Below are positions 1 to 9,934 of a stretch of 64,000 bases of DNA, piece after piece. The stretch is from Reichenbachiella sp. 5M10 (GTDB taxonomy: Bacteria; Bacteroidota; Bacteroidia; Cytophagales; Cyclobacteriaceae). Each line of letters opens with the position of its first letter. The stretch's first letter is position 1. The notes beneath the pieces were generated by a model. The model was given only the letters and a program-made list of their open reading frames with translations, made no database searches and had not been told where the DNA came from. Position numbers and translations under genes: made by a program. The stretch covers positions 2,484,501 to 2,548,500 of the forward strand of contig NZ_MDGR01000007.1 of the NCBI RefSeq assembly GCF_002742335.1, read 5' to 3'.

Positions 1-1054
1 CGGACGTATCTGGGTACCTAAAGAGGCAGTCAAAGGATTGAAAGCAGCAGATGCTGCCAAAATCGCTGAAGAAGACAGAGATTACTACTTGGAAAGAAAA
101 TACCCTGCATTTGGTAACCTCGTCCCTCGTGATGTGGCTTCTCGAAATGCCAAGCAAATGTGTGATGCAGGCAAAGGTGTCGGCGCAACAGGCTTAGCGG
201 TATTCCTAGATTTCTCTGACGCGATCAAAAGAGACGGACTAGAAACCATCAAAGGAAAATACGGCAACTTGTTTGACATGTATCAGCAAATCACGGGTGA
301 CAACCCCTACGAGATGCCGATGATGATCTATCCAGCCGTACACTACACCATGGGTGGTCTATGGGTGGATTACAATTTGATGACTTCTGTCCCTGGGCTA
401 TATGCTGCAGGTGAGGCCAACTTCTCAGATCACGGAGCAAACCGCCTCGGAGCAAGTGCCTTGATGCAAGGGCTAGCAGATGGATACTTCGTCTTGCCGT
501 ATACGATTGGTGACTACCTCGCCAACATGCCGTACGACAAGATCCCTACGGATCATGAGGCATTCCAAACGGCAGAAAAAGAAGTCAAAGACAGGATTCA
601 AAAACTCCTCAGCATCAACGGAACCAAAACCGTAGATGACTTCCACAAAGAGCTCGGACACATCATGTGGGAACACTGTGGTATGGCCAGAAATGCGGAA
701 GGGCTGAAACTCGCCAAGGAAAAGATCAAGGCTCTGCGTGAAGAGTTCTGGAAAAATGTCAAAGTACTCGGAGAAAATGAAGAGATGAACATGTCTCTCG
801 AAAAAGCCAACAGAGTAGCAGACTTCATCGAACTCGGTGAATTGATGATCGATGATGCCTTCAACAGAAGAGAGTCATGTGGTGGTCACTTCAGAGAGGA
901 ATCTCAAACACCAGAGGGAGAAGCACTCCGTATCGATGATGAATTTGCTTATGTAGCGGCTTGGGAATACCAAGGCGAAGGCAAAGATGCCAAGCTACAC
1001 AAGGAAGAGCTTAAATTCGAAAATGTTAAATTGACTCAAAGAAGCTATAAATAA
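1..1054 (+). CDS. sdhA: Succinate dehydrogenase / fumarate reductase flavoprotein subunit, 5'-truncated
   Basis: The reading frame is open from base 2, so the gene enters from the left edge and only about the last 350 residues are visible (family length about 640). The visible part has the C-terminal FAD/dicarboxylate segment: [21 protein letters not shown] and [11 protein letters not shown], then the helical C-terminal domain of the SdhA/FrdA family. It should oxidise succinate to fumarate (or the reverse) with covalent FAD at the inner face of the cytoplasmic membrane. sdhB follows 8 bp downstream in the same direction, so the two are co-transcribed; the cytochrome b subunit is expected upstream, outside the window. 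The first in-frame start-like codon (TTG at 38) is not the true start because homology continues upstream of it. Confidence 0.96.
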   Translation, partial: GRIWVPKEAVKGLKAADAAKIAEEDRDYYLERKYPAFGNLVPRDVASRNAKQMCDAGKGVGATGLAVFLDFSDAIKRDGLETIKGKYGNLFDMYQQITGDNPYEMPMMIYPAVHYTMGGLWVDYNLMTSVPGLYAAGEANFSDHGANRLGASALMQGLADGYFVLPYTIGDYLANMPYDKIPTDHEAFQTAEKEVKDRIQKLLSINGTKTVDDFHKELGHIMWEHCGMARNAEGLKLAKEKIKALREEFWKNVKVLGENEEMNMSLEKANRVADFIELGELMIDDAFNRRESCGGHFREESQTPEGEALRIDDEFAYVAAWEYQGEGKDAKLHKEELKFENVKLTQRSYK

Positions 1055-1062
1055 GAATTGAC

Positions 1063-1815
1063 ATGAATCTGAAATTAAAAATCTGGAGACAGAAAAACGC
1101 TAACGACAAAGGTGCTTTCGAATCATACGATGTTTCGGACGTATCCCCAGACATGTCATTTCTTGAAATGCTTGACGTGTTGAACGAAGACCTATCGAGA
1201 GAAGGCAAAGACCCTGTACATTTCGATCACGACTGTAGAGAAGGCATCTGTGGCATGTGCTCGCTGTATATCAACGGCAAACCACACGGTCCAAAGGATG
1301 CTGTAACTACGTGTCAGCTACACATGAGATCGTTCAAGGATGGTGACATCATCGTGATCGAGCCTTGGAGAGCCTCTGCTTTCCCAGTGCACAAAGATTT
1401 GGTGGTAGACAGAAGCTCGTTTGATCGAATCATCCAAGCGGGTGGCTATGTCAATGTCAACACTGGAGGTGTGCCAGATGCCAATGAAATTGCGATCCCT
1501 AAAACGATCGCTGATCAGGCCATGGATGCTGCCCAGTGTATCGGTTGTGGTGCTTGTGTTGCTGCGTGCAAAAACGCTTCTGCTATGCTATTCACTGCGG
1601 CGAAGGTTTCTCAACTGGCCTTGTTGCCACAGGGACAAACCGAGAGACACACACGCGTCGAAAGAATGGTCGCACAGATGGAAGAAGAAGGCTTTGGTAA
1701 CTGTACCAATACTGGTGCTTGTTCTGCTGTGTGTCCAAAGGAAATCGGACAAGAGCACATCGCTCGATTGAACAGGGAGTTCATCGGAGCAAAAGCCGCA
1801 TCTGACAACATATAG
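1063..1815 (+). CDS. sdhB: Succinate dehydrogenase / fumarate reductase iron-sulfur subunit
   Basis: A 250-residue protein with the three cysteine clusters of SdhB/FrdB. The N-terminal ferredoxin-like domain has CREGICGMC and a later Cys for the 2Fe-2S centre. The C-terminal alpha-helical domain has [11 protein letters not shown] and a second set, [14 protein letters not shown], for the 4Fe-4S and 3Fe-4S centres. It passes electrons from the SdhA flavin to the membrane quinone site. It lies 8 bp after sdhA and is followed by a strong hairpin terminator, so it closes the operon. The length is normal for the family and no key cysteine is missing. Confidence 0.97.
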   Translation: MNLKLKIWRQKNANDKGAFESYDVSDVSPDMSFLEMLDVLNEDLSREGKDPVHFDHDCREGICGMCSLYINGKPHGPKDAVTTCQLHMRSFKDGDIIVIEPWRASAFPVHKDLVVDRSSFDRIIQAGGYVNVNTGGVPDANEIAIPKTIADQAMDAAQCIGCGACVAACKNASAMLFTAAKVSQLALLPQGQTERHTRVERMVAQMEEEGFGNCTNTGACSAVCPKEIGQEHIARLNREFIGAKAASDNI

Positions 1816-1840
1816 TTTAGATCGATATTAAAATACCTGA

Positions 1841-1868
1841 AGCCACTCATTAATGAGTGGCTTTTTTT
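1841..1868 (+). terminator. Rho-independent terminator of the sdh operon
   Basis: A perfect 22-bp palindrome (AGCCACTCATT and its complement) runs directly into seven T residues, 26 bp after the sdhB stop. The rest of the 243-bp gap to dnaE shows no further structure I can support. Confidence 0.9.
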
Positions 1869-2058
1869 GTTTACCCTCCTACCAAAATTCGCAACAAAAG
1901 ACCACCCAAGTCTTCTTTCCCTCCTTGTGGAAAACTTCGTCCCCCTCTCCTCCTTTCCAACTCGATAAATCGCTACTTTTAAGGCGCACTTTTCAAAGCA
2001 TAAAGCTTAAGGTTTAAACGACTTTCAAGTTTGCTCTTTCAACTTTCAACGCGATAGT

Positions 2059-5000
2059 ATGTACCTGATATTTGATACCGAGACTACTGGCTTACCTAAG
2101 GATTACAACGCCCCCTTAGAAGATTTTGACAACTGGCCTAGACTCGTGCAGCTGGCTTGGCAACTCCACGCCAACGACGGTTCGCTTATCTCAGCACACA
2201 ACTACATCGTCAAACCAGAAGGCTACACGATTCCCTTCAACGCCCAAAAAGTCCACGGCATCTCCACAGAACGTGCCGAAGCAGAAGGACACGATCTCAA
2301 TGAAGTCCTCAGCAAGTTCAGTGCAGACCTCCAGCGCACCCAATCGGTTGTCGGGCACAACGTCGAGTTTGACAACAACATCGTCGGTGCAGAGTACCTG
2401 CGCAAAGAAAGAAACAATGATCTCGCGGACATCAAGGCCATCGACACCAAAGATGAATCCACCGACTATGTCGCCATCCCAGGCGGTCGAGGCGGACGGT
2501 TCAAATGGCCTACACTGACCGAGCTACACACCAAACTCTTCGGCGTAGGATTCGATGACGCCCATGACGCGGCATACGATGTGGATGCAACAGCCAAGTG
2601 TTTCTTTGGTCTGATCACGGAGGGAGTCATCCCACCACTAGACGACACAGCCAAGGAACAAATCACCTACGAGGCACCTACCCTCGATGCAGCCAACTTC
2701 GCCGCTGCAGCAGAAGAACAAACAGTAGAGATGCCTCCCAAAGCGACCGCCGAAGAAATCAAGGCGCTCGAGGATCTCCCCTTCTCACACCTGCACGTGC
2801 ACTCACAGTACTCTGTACTACAAGCGGTCTCCGAAGTAGACTCCATCGTACAGACAGCCAAACAACACAACATGCCTGCCATTGCCCTGACAGACCATGG
2901 AAACATGATGGCGGCTTTCCATTTCGTGCGTGCAGCGCTGGCTGCTGATATCAAACCTATCCTAGGTTGTGAGTTCAACGTCACCGATGATCGCACTTCG
3001 AAGAGCAAACAAAACAACGGCTACCAACAGGTACTCATCGCCAAGAACAAAAAAGGCTACCACAACCTCGCCAAGATGGCCTCCATTGCCTTCGTCGAGG
3101 GATTCTACTATGTGCCTCGTATAGACAAGTCCGTCATCGAGCAATACAAGGAAGACATCATCGCAACGACGGGTGGGCTTTGGGGGGAGATTCCATTTAC
3201 GATCCTAAACATCGGCGAAGAACAAGCAGAAGAAGTGTTCCTCTGGTACAAGGAACTGTTTGGAGAGGACTTCTATGTCGAACTGACGCGTCACGGTGTG
3301 GAAGAAGAAGAAGTCGTCAACCAAGTATTGCTGCGCTTCGCTGAGAAACATGGCGTCAAGTACTTCGCCTCCAACAACACCTACTACACCGACAAGTCAC
3401 AGGCCAATGCCCATGACATCCTGCTCTGCGTCAAAGATGGCGAACAGCAATCCAAACCCAAACGCTACATTGGCAAACGAGGCAGAGAGTTCCGCTACGG
3501 CTTCCCCAACGACGAATTCTACATCAAGTCACCGGCAGAGATGAAAAAACTCTTTGCAGATCTACCAGATGCCATCAGTACCACCAACGAGATCGTAGAC
3601 AAAATCGAGAGCTACGTACTCGAGCGCGACATTCTCCTCCCTGCCTTTGACATACCGGAGGAGTTTCAAGACGAACGAGACAAAGCCGACGCATCCCTCA
3701 AACTGGGCGAAAACAATCTGCTGCGCCATCTCACCTACGAAGGAGCCAAAAAGCGCTACGACGAGATCACCCCAGACATCGAAGAGCGCCTAGACTTTGA
3801 GCTGGATGTCATCCGAAACACCGGATACCCTGGCTACTTCCTGATTGTACAGGACTTTTGCCAAGCGGCGCGTGACATGGGCGTATCGGTAGGCCCAGGT
3901 CGTGGATCAGCCGCTGGATCAGCAGTCGCCTACTGCATCGGGATCACCAACGTAGACCCGATCAAGTACGATCTACTTTTTGAGCGTTTCTTGAATCCAG
4001 AAAGGGTGTCCATGCCCGATATTGATATTGACTTTGACGATGAGGGTCGTCAGAGCGTGATTGACTATGTAATCAACAAATACGGGGCAAACCAAGTCGC
4101 CCAGATCATCACCTACGGTACGATGGCAGCCAAGTCAGCCATCCGAGACACCTCACGTGTACTGGAGCTCAATTTGGCAGATGCCGACAGACTCGCCAAA
4201 TTGGTCCCGGACATCAAACTCAAGAAGCTATTTAGCCTCAGCGACAAAGACCTAGCGGACAAACTCAAAAACAACCCCGAAGCGATCACACAAGCCAACG
4301 AACTGAAACGTATCGCGACAGAATCTACGCCAGAATCTAAGGTCGTCAACCAAGCCAAAATGCTCGAAGGATCGGTGCGAAACACGGGGATTCATGCCTG
4401 TGGGGTCATCATCACACCAGACGACATCACCAAGTTCGTCCCTGTAGCACTGGCCAAGGATTCGGAGATGTACTGTACGCAGTTTGACAACTCCGTCGTA
4501 GAAGATGCCGGCCTACTCAAGATGGATTTTTTGGGTCTCAAAACCCTCACCTTGATCAAAGATGCTTGCCGTCTGGTCAAGCAACGACACGACATCACGC
4601 TCGATCCTGATGAGTTCCCCATCGACGATCAAGCGACCTACGAACTCTTCCAGCGTGGAGAAACCGTCGGGATATTCCAATATGAATCTCCTGGTATGCA
4701 GAAATACATGCGGGAATTGAAACCTACTGTATTTGCCGATCTGATTGCAATGAACGCACTCTATCGTCCGGGACCGATCGAGTACATCCCCTCATTTATC
4801 AAGCGTAAGCATGGCGATGAAGAGATCCAGTATGATCTGGACGACATGCAAGAGTACCTAGAGGAAACCTACGGAATCACAGTCTACCAAGAGCAGGTGA
4901 TGAGACTCTCCCAAAAGCTCGCGGACTTCACCAAGGGGGAAGCCGATGTACTGCGTAAGGCCATGGGTAAAAAGCAAATGGCGGTACTGGACAAGATGAA

Positions 5001-6336
5001 GCCCAAGTTCATCGAACAGGCTTCCGCCAAAGGGCATGATGCCAAAATACTCGAAAAAGTTTGGAAGGACTGGGAAGCCTTTGCTTCCTACGCTTTCAAC
5101 AAGTCTCACTCCACGTGCTACGCATGGGTGGCCTACCAAACGGCCTACCTCAAAGCCAACTACCCTGCCGAATACATGGCGGCTGTGCTATCCAACAACA
5201 TGAACGACATCAAACAGGTGAGTTTCTTCATGGAAGAATGCCAGCGCATGGGACTCGAAGTACTCGGACCGGATGTCAACGAATCCATCACGAAGTTCAA
5301 TGTAAACGACCAAGGGCAGGTACGATTTGGACTCGCAGCGATGAAAGGTGCCGGTGATGCAGCAGTGAAGGCGCTCATCGAAGAGCGTGAGGCCAACGGG
5401 CTCTACAAAGACATATTCGACTTGGCCATCCGTGTCAACCTGCGTCAGGTCAACAAAAAAACACTGGAAGTCATGGCACAGGCCGGAGCATTTGACTGCT
5501 TCGAATCCTACCACAGACGGCAGTACCTCGCAGCAGTGGGCAATGAAACCAACCTCATCGACAAGGTCGTCAAATATGCCAACCGCATGGAAGCACAGGC
5601 GGCCAGTGCACAGGCATCCCTCTTCGGTGGAGACTCAGGCGTGTCCGAACCCATCCCTACCGTCGCAGATGTAGAGCCGTTTACGAACCTAGAACAGCTC
5701 CGACTGGAAAAAGAAGTCGTCGGGCTATACATATCGGGACACCCCTTGGATCAGTTCAAGTTCGAGATCGATAAGTTCTGCAACACCAGCGTAGGTGAGC
5801 TCAACAACATGGCCGAACTACAAAAGAAAGGCGCCAACATCCGCATGGCAGGCATGGTCACCGCCGTAGGGCACCGGCAAACCAAAAACGGCAAACCTTT
5901 TGGCACACTGGAGATCCAAGACTACACCGATACCTACACCTTCTTCTTGTTTTCGGAGGACTATGTCAAGTTCAAGGAGTACTTCGAAGTAGGATGGTTT
6001 CTCTACCTCCAAGGCGCAATCAAACTCAAGTGGCAAGGACCAGATTTGGAATTCAAAATCAACTCGATCTCCCTGCTCACGGACATTCGTGCGGAGAAGA
6101 CCAAAGGCATCACCCTCAACCTGAGACTGCAGGACATCTCCGACGAACTGATCAAGGATATCAACGAGCTGACTGCAGCCCACGAAGGAGACGGCCTACT
6201 CAAAGTCAATATCTTTGATCCAGAAGAAGGCATGAAGGTCAACCTCATGTCGCGCAAGATCAAGGTCAGCCCCGATGACGAACTCATCAAAAAACTAGAC
6301 ACCTATGAGCACATCAAGTACGATGTGATTGTATAA
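2059..6336 (+). CDS. dnaE: DNA polymerase III alpha subunit with N-terminal proofreading exonuclease domain
   Basis: The replicative polymerase, 1425 residues, about 250 longer than the E. coli protein. The extra N-terminal part (about 1-190) is a DEDDh exonuclease like the epsilon subunit: DTETTG at residues 6-11, HNVEFD near 100 and HDAAYDVD near 167. A linker leads to the PHP domain (HLHVHSQYS at about 244, then TDHGNM). The C-family palm follows, with GPGRGSAAGS near 612 and the catalytic acidic motif PDIDIDF at 653-659, then the fingers, helix-hairpin-helix and C-terminal OB-fold region. Polymerase and proofreading are thus on one chain. From memory, exonuclease-fused DnaE occurs in other Bacteroidota; that was not checked. 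All catalytic acidic residues I can place are present. It is a stand-alone gene with a GC-richer composition than the following region. Confidence 0.96.
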   Translation: MYLIFDTETTGLPKDYNAPLEDFDNWPRLVQLAWQLHANDGSLISAHNYIVKPEGYTIPFNAQKVHGISTERAEAEGHDLNEVLSKFSADLQRTQSVVGHNVEFDNNIVGAEYLRKERNNDLADIKAIDTKDESTDYVAIPGGRGGRFKWPTLTELHTKLFGVGFDDAHDAAYDVDATAKCFFGLITEGVIPPLDDTAKEQITYEAPTLDAANFAAAAEEQTVEMPPKATAEEIKALEDLPFSHLHVHSQYSVLQAVSEVDSIVQTAKQHNMPAIALTDHGNMMAAFHFVRAALAADIKPILGCEFNVTDDRTSKSKQNNGYQQVLIAKNKKGYHNLAKMASIAFVEGFYYVPRIDKSVIEQYKEDIIATTGGLWGEIPFTILNIGEEQAEEVFLWYKELFGEDFYVELTRHGVEEEEVVNQVLLRFAEKHGVKYFASNNTYYTDKSQANAHDILLCVKDGEQQSKPKRYIGKRGREFRYGFPNDEFYIKSPAEMKKLFADLPDAISTTNEIVDKIESYVLERDILLPAFDIPEEFQDERDKADASLKLGENNLLRHLTYEGAKKRYDEITPDIEERLDFELDVIRNTGYPGYFLIVQDFCQAARDMGVSVGPGRGSAAGSAVAYCIGITNVDPIKYDLLFERFLNPERVSMPDIDIDFDDEGRQSVIDYVINKYGANQVAQIITYGTMAAKSAIRDTSRVLELNLADADRLAKLVPDIKLKKLFSLSDKDLADKLKNNPEAITQANELKRIATESTPESKVVNQAKMLEGSVRNTGIHACGVIITPDDITKFVPVALAKDSEMYCTQFDNSVVEDAGLLKMDFLGLKTLTLIKDACRLVKQRHDITLDPDEFPIDDQATYELFQRGETVGIFQYESPGMQKYMRELKPTVFADLIAMNALYRPGPIEYIPSFIKRKHGDEEIQYDLDDMQEYLEETYGITVYQEQVMRLSQKLADFTKGEADVLRKAMGKKQMAVLDKMKPKFIEQASAKGHDAKILEKVWKDWEAFASYAFNKSHSTCYAWVAYQTAYLKANYPAEYMAAVLSNNMNDIKQVSFFMEECQRMGLEVLGPDVNESITKFNVNDQGQVRFGLAAMKGAGDAAVKALIEEREANGLYKDIFDLAIRVNLRQVNKKTLEVMAQAGAFDCFESYHRRQYLAAVGNETNLIDKVVKYANRMEAQAASAQASLFGGDSGVSEPIPTVADVEPFTNLEQLRLEKEVVGLYISGHPLDQFKFEIDKFCNTSVGELNNMAELQKKGANIRMAGMVTAVGHRQTKNGKPFGTLEIQDYTDTYTFFLFSEDYVKFKEYFEVGWFLYLQGAIKLKWQGPDLEFKINSISLLTDIRAEKTKGITLNLRLQDISDELIKDINELTAAHEGDGLLKVNIFDPEEGMKVNLMSRKIKVSPDDELIKKLDTYEHIKYDVIV

Positions 6337-6349
6337 CAATCTCCTGCCT

Positions 6350-6372
6350 AGCCACAGGGGCAACCCGTGGCT
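6350..6372 (+). terminator. Possible terminator hairpin after dnaE
   Basis: An inverted repeat AGCCAC...GTGGCT, extended by GGG/CCC around a GCAA loop, lies 14 bp after the dnaE stop. There is no T tract, so factor-independent termination is uncertain. Confidence 0.45.
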
Positions 6373-6384
6373 GGTTTGGGTGAG

Positions 6385-6399
6385 GCATCGGTCCGATGC
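6385..6399. other. Short perfect palindrome
   Basis: GCATCGG and CCGATGC flank a single central T in the gap between dnaE and the convergent lipoprotein gene. It could be a protein-binding site or part of a bidirectional terminator with the hairpin just before it. No function is assigned. Confidence 0.35.
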
Positions 6400-6515
6400 G
6401 TTCGCCGTTTGCTCATGACAGAAACCTGCATGGGTTTGGCAAGCTGTCCGAAGCATAAGTAAACCATAAGTCCCAAAACAGAGAGACACATGCCTTCGTT
6501 TGCCATGCTCTCAAT

Positions 6516-6941
6516 TTAGAAATCAGAATCATTGATAGTGAGCTGATAGTTTGTCAACCCATACTCCCCTGCTTCAAAATCTCTACTCGTTGTCTCCCAA
6601 GAATCATCATCAATACGAGAGATTTGATAACCCAATCCGTTATCAGTTCGCACGATTGACAATGATTTCAACGAATTAGAGGGCTGGGGATTAACTCCAA
6701 TTATTCCATCTTCCAATATCTTCACAGATATGCGGGAAGCTATGGGAGGAAGTGAGTCAATCAATTGACTGCCTAATTCTTCGGAGGTTACGAAAGAAAA
6801 GGTTATTTCCGATGATGTTTGATTATTGATATAATAGTGGGCAGCACCTGCTGGTTCAAAACAACAGATTGTTGTTGGTTCTTCTTCATGGCAAGCTGAT
6901 AGCAGAGCTCCCATCAGTGTGATTATAACTACGTATCTCAT
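6516..6941 (-). CDS. Small secreted lipoprotein of unknown function
   Basis: A 141-residue protein beginning with a hydrophobic signal and a lipobox (LLSAC, Cys 17), so it is predicted to be a lipid-anchored envelope protein. Two adjacent cysteines (CC) occur soon after the anchor. I do not recognise the mature part; it appears beta-rich with alternating polar and hydrophobic residues and no catalytic motif. It is convergent with dnaE and separated from the YceI gene upstream by 190 bp, so it is probably transcribed alone. The codons are AT-rich compared with dnaE, marking the start of the accessory zone. The assignment as a real gene rests on the signal and lipobox. Confidence 0.7.
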   Translation of the reverse strand: MRYVVIITLMGALLSACHEEEPTTICCFEPAGAAHYYINNQTSSEITFSFVTSEELGSQLIDSLPPIASRISVKILEDGIIGVNPQPSNSLKSLSIVRTDNGLGYQISRIDDDSWETTSRDFEAGEYGLTNYQLTINDSDF

Positions 6942-7006
6942 GGATTGAATTTATTTTAGAGTTTTCACCCACATAGACACACAAACCCTCTATTCGGTTG
7001 TAACCT

Positions 7007-7038
7007 TTGTACATATCCATGATATGGGGAATGTACAA
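7007..7038. other. Inverted repeat between the YceI and lipoprotein genes
   Basis: TTGTACAT (7007-7014) and ATGTACAA (7031-7038) form a perfect 8-bp stem around 16 bases that hold a smaller palindrome (CATATCCATGATATG-like). It lies about 95 bp downstream of the YceI stop on that strand. There is no T run, so it could be an operator or mRNA end structure. Confidence 0.35.
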
Positions 7039-7132
7039 GGGAAAGTCCCGTTGCCCCAGAGATAAGTGGTCGAGTCATGCTTTTTCAATGCTTCCTACAT
7101 TATTGCGAAGAGTAGACCAACTCATCGTTGAC

Positions 7133-7657
7133 TCAATTTACTGCACAAACAATTTCTAGTGTTACTTCTTCCCCTACTATAATGCTGCCATCATCCCCTA
7201 CCTTATAGTCTGTTCTATCCAATGTCAAAGCCCCTTTAAAAACACCCTCTGTGAAACCAAAAGGTATTTCAACTTCGTGGGATATCCCCCGCATAGTCAA
7301 AGTCCCAGATACTAGATAGCCTTCAGGCTTCTTCGCTATCTTCTTTGATCTGAAACAAATTACAGGGAACTTTTCTACATAAAAGAAATCTTCACTCCTA
7401 AGGTGTTCATCTCTTTTTTGATTATCGGTATTCACGGTATTGGCCTCAATACATACATCAAATGATCCATTTGATGGTGCTTTAGAATCAAACGAAACAG
7501 ATCCTTTCATACCCGTAAAAGTCCCTTCTACTGTATTGAACCCAAAATTTGAAATCTCAAACTTTACACTCGACTTGATTCCATTGATGGTATGTTGACT
7601 CGATATTGTTTGTATGCCTAAAAAGAGGCCCAAAATACTTAGAATTAGTTTGCTCAT
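7133..7657 (-). CDS. YceI family periplasmic protein
   Basis: A 174-residue exported protein with an N-terminal signal peptide (about residues 1-20). The body matches the YceI lipocalin-like fold: a start of the type NGIKSSVKFEISNFGFNTVEGTF, then GSVSFD, a KRDEHLRSEDFF segment and GTLTMRGISHEVEIPF. Members bind long isoprenoid chains in the periplasm and often respond to stress. It lies 86 bp downstream of a Crp/Fnr regulator on the same strand, so regulation by, or an operon with, that gene is likely (inference). The length is typical and no truncation is seen. Confidence 0.9.
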   Translation of the reverse strand: MSKLILSILGLFLGIQTISSQHTINGIKSSVKFEISNFGFNTVEGTFTGMKGSVSFDSKAPSNGSFDVCIEANTVNTDNQKRDEHLRSEDFFYVEKFPVICFRSKKIAKKPEGYLVSGTLTMRGISHEVEIPFGFTEGVFKGALTLDRTDYKVGDDGSIIVGEEVTLEIVCAVN

Positions 7658-7743
7658 ATTTTCCTATTTGTTGTGTTAAGTATACAAACATCCTGAGAAA
7701 ACATTCTCTAAACATTCACCTAGGTTAATAAATGAAATTTGAT

Positions 7744-8253
7744 TCAAGATCTTGCCCATTCACCCCTTATTCTGCTCAATGCCTGCGGTGTGATGCCCAA
7801 ATAAGAAGCAATCATTTTTTGAGGAACTCTCGATAGTAGGTCTGGATATACATCTATGAAGTATTGGTATCTTTCCCAAGCAGAAGAACTCATTTGCATA
7901 ATCACACGGTTTTGCAAAACACCGACTCGCTTAAGTGCTTTTACCAACCCGTATTTTAGATCTTCAAGTGACAACTCATCTATAGACCGTCGAATGGGCA
8001 CTATTTCTGAATCTTCCAGCACATCTATAAACAACCTCGTACTGGTTTGGCTTGATGCAGCATGTACATCACCAATAATCCAACCTTCGGGTGCAAACAT
8101 AAAAATATGTTCCTTGCCTTTTTGGTCGATCATATAACTTCTCAGCAACCCTTTGACAACAGCATAAGATTGAGCTTGGCTTTTTCCCGCCATCTGCAAA
8201 ATCTCCCCCTTTTTAACACGTATCGGAGTTTCATTGAATGGGTATGAATTCAT
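7744..8253 (-). CDS. Crp/Fnr family transcriptional regulator
   Basis: A 169-residue protein. The N-terminal half fits a cyclic-nucleotide-binding jelly roll (KKGEILQMAGKSQAQSYAVVKGLLRSY, then a FMFAPEGWIIGD segment). The C-terminal part has a helix-turn-helix, VPQKMIASYLGITPQALSRIR (residues about 144-164), typical of Bacteroidota Crp/Fnr proteins. There are no Fe-S cysteines, so it is not an oxygen-sensing Fnr. It precedes the YceI gene and is the obvious candidate for its control. The protein is slightly short at the N-terminus compared with relatives of about 190 residues; an upstream non-ATG start was not excluded. Confidence 0.88.
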   Translation of the reverse strand: MNSYPFNETPIRVKKGEILQMAGKSQAQSYAVVKGLLRSYMIDQKGKEHIFMFAPEGWIIGDVHAASSQTSTRLFIDVLEDSEIVPIRRSIDELSLEDLKYGLVKALKRVGVLQNRVIMQMSSSAWERYQYFIDVYPDLLSRVPQKMIASYLGITPQALSRIRGEWARS

Positions 8254-8590
8254 TATTTACACATTGTGGTCACCCCACAAGAAAAGTAGTAGATCTTGTG
8301 CGTTGACACTTGGTTTAGCAAAAAACCTAAATATACAAAAAACCATAGGCCCAATACGAACCAGGCTATGAATGATACATGTTGTCATCGACAATAGTTG
8401 GATCGCCTATCCTTTTTTAAGTCGTACCTACATGAAGAGCTCTCAAAAGTTTCAGTTGAGCACACTCCCTGTGACAAGTCACTAGGTGTCGGACTTGTCG
8501 CTTCTCGGTGGTTAGGTGCAGGCCGAATCCAAGACAATTGCTCCCCAAAGCCACATCGTCAAATCGGGGTTCTACCCCTTCCATCGGACC
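8254..8590. other. Intergenic region with one inverted repeat
   Basis: 337 bp without a supportable gene. It contains GACAAGTC (8473-8480) and GACTTGTC (8492-8499), a perfect 8-bp stem with an 11-base loop, followed by GGTTAGGTGC. On the minus strand this gives an ACCTAAC core next to a hairpin, reminiscent of the cassette-end motifs further right, but no partner end was found around the neighbouring gene. The two small plus-strand reading frames here have no recognisable features. Confidence 0.4.
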
Positions 8591-9532
8591 TCAGTCATAC
8601 ATGGCCATTTGACGAAAAATTTTGAGTGCCCCATTGTTCTGTCTACGCCATATTTTAAGTGTCTTGCCTGTGTTCACCCCCGAATACTCATTCATTCGCC
8701 AAACCGCAATGTGGCTTCCATACTCAAGGACATACCCATGTAGTTCGATGATTTTGTCCGTTCTATTTTGGAGCTTTTCAAAAACGGGCAGTTCATTGAC
8801 GTGTTGGTCGAGATAGGTATCCAGCTCTTCTTTCCCTTCATAAATCGGATTGTTGCTATAAATGAACATCCCATCCTCGGTAAAAAACTGAGCCCACAGC
8901 TTGGCATCTTTTTGTGGGATTGTCTCCACCATCAGCAAATTGAGTGCCGCCAACTCCAGTGTGATGTCACTGTTGACAGGAAGGTGTGGTTGATAGGCCA
9001 TGATTACAGCCGGCACATCCTCAAAACGCAACTGATCTGCAAAATCCACAGCATGATTGTAGTTCCACGCTTGCGAGATTAGTTTCATCTCTCCGTTGCT
9101 TGCCCTCTGCCAGACATCCTGGTATTTGCCTGCCAACTCGAATTTGCGTAGCTGCGGATCTGTCATTTCCAGATTGAAATACCCCAATTCAATGAGTACA
9201 TTATCAATACTTAGAATCTCAATTGCCTCTCTTTGGTAGGACTGAATGTCAAACTTGTCAAAAAAAGCTTGGTAGTAGTCGGAGCTATTCTTCTTGCCCA
9301 AAACAGTCCGTTGAAACTCAGGCATTAACCTTGCCTCTTCCGAAGAAGCTTTGAGAAGTGCATCAATGTCTTCGTTTCGAAATGCCTGTGAGAAACCAGC
9401 TCGAAACCCCTCAAGGAAAGAAGCCGTCTGCGCATCCACTGCTGCATCGGCCACTTGAGCCTCAGAAGAAAAGAAAAAAGCATTGAAACATATCAATAAA
9501 AGAAAAGCTTTGGAGAGAGAAGGCACAGGCAT
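8591..9532 (-). CDS. Exported protein with two NTF2/SnoaL-like domains
   Basis: A 313-residue protein with a signal peptide (about 1-25, ending near SSEAQ). Residues about 35-165 and 185-313 each look like a cone-shaped NTF2/DUF4440 fold: a start of helical segments, an F/W-rich strand (AQFFTEDGMFIYSNNPIYEGKEEL in the second) and a final strand pair (WRRQNNGALKIFRQMAMYD). Such proteins can be ketosteroid-isomerase-like enzymes or ligand-binding proteins; no catalytic set can be assigned here. It is a single gene, not closely coupled to its neighbours, and AT-rich like the rest of the zone. Confidence 0.75.
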   Translation of the reverse strand: MPVPSLSKAFLLLICFNAFFFSSEAQVADAAVDAQTASFLEGFRAGFSQAFRNEDIDALLKASSEEARLMPEFQRTVLGKKNSSDYYQAFFDKFDIQSYQREAIEILSIDNVLIELGYFNLEMTDPQLRKFELAGKYQDVWQRASNGEMKLISQAWNYNHAVDFADQLRFEDVPAVIMAYQPHLPVNSDITLELAALNLLMVETIPQKDAKLWAQFFTEDGMFIYSNNPIYEGKEELDTYLDQHVNELPVFEKLQNRTDKIIELHGYVLEYGSHIAVWRMNEYSGVNTGKTLKIWRRQNNGALKIFRQMAMYD

Positions 9533-9934
9533 TTTGATTGGTTTTTGGAATGGTTTCTATTCGTAGTACATATGTATCTAAAGGTAGTACCAGAATCACA
9601 AAAAGCTAAAGTGTCGCCAGAATTAATTTACAGGCCGAAGCTAGAGACTAGAAAACTAAATGGATGAGCCAACTCGACATAACAAAACCTAAATGGATGA
9701 GTCTGAGTTAGGCTTAACTATATTGAGCCTCTCCAAATAATGACATTAATAGCATACAAATTACGCGTTTAAGTTTCATCTGTAGTGGAAGGTAACAGTC
9801 GTGTATATGAAAAGTAGCGGTTTTTACGCACGGACTTTCGGTTCGATACTGATGATGAATTTATGAAAATCACTTTGGATTAAGCAATTGAACCGTTATT
9901 TTTTATAGGCTACTTTATTAGGGGGAGTAGTTTT
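9533..9934. other. Intergenic region with a 13-bp direct repeat
   Basis: 402 bp with no gene I can support. CTAAATGGATGAG occurs at 9656-9668 and again at 9689-9701, 33 bp apart. Directly after the second copy is GTTAGGCTTAAC (near 9707), a partial palindrome whose halves look like the GTTRRRY/RYYYAAC cores of integron sites. No extended hairpin was found, so this is only a possible cassette-boundary remnant. Confidence 0.35.
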
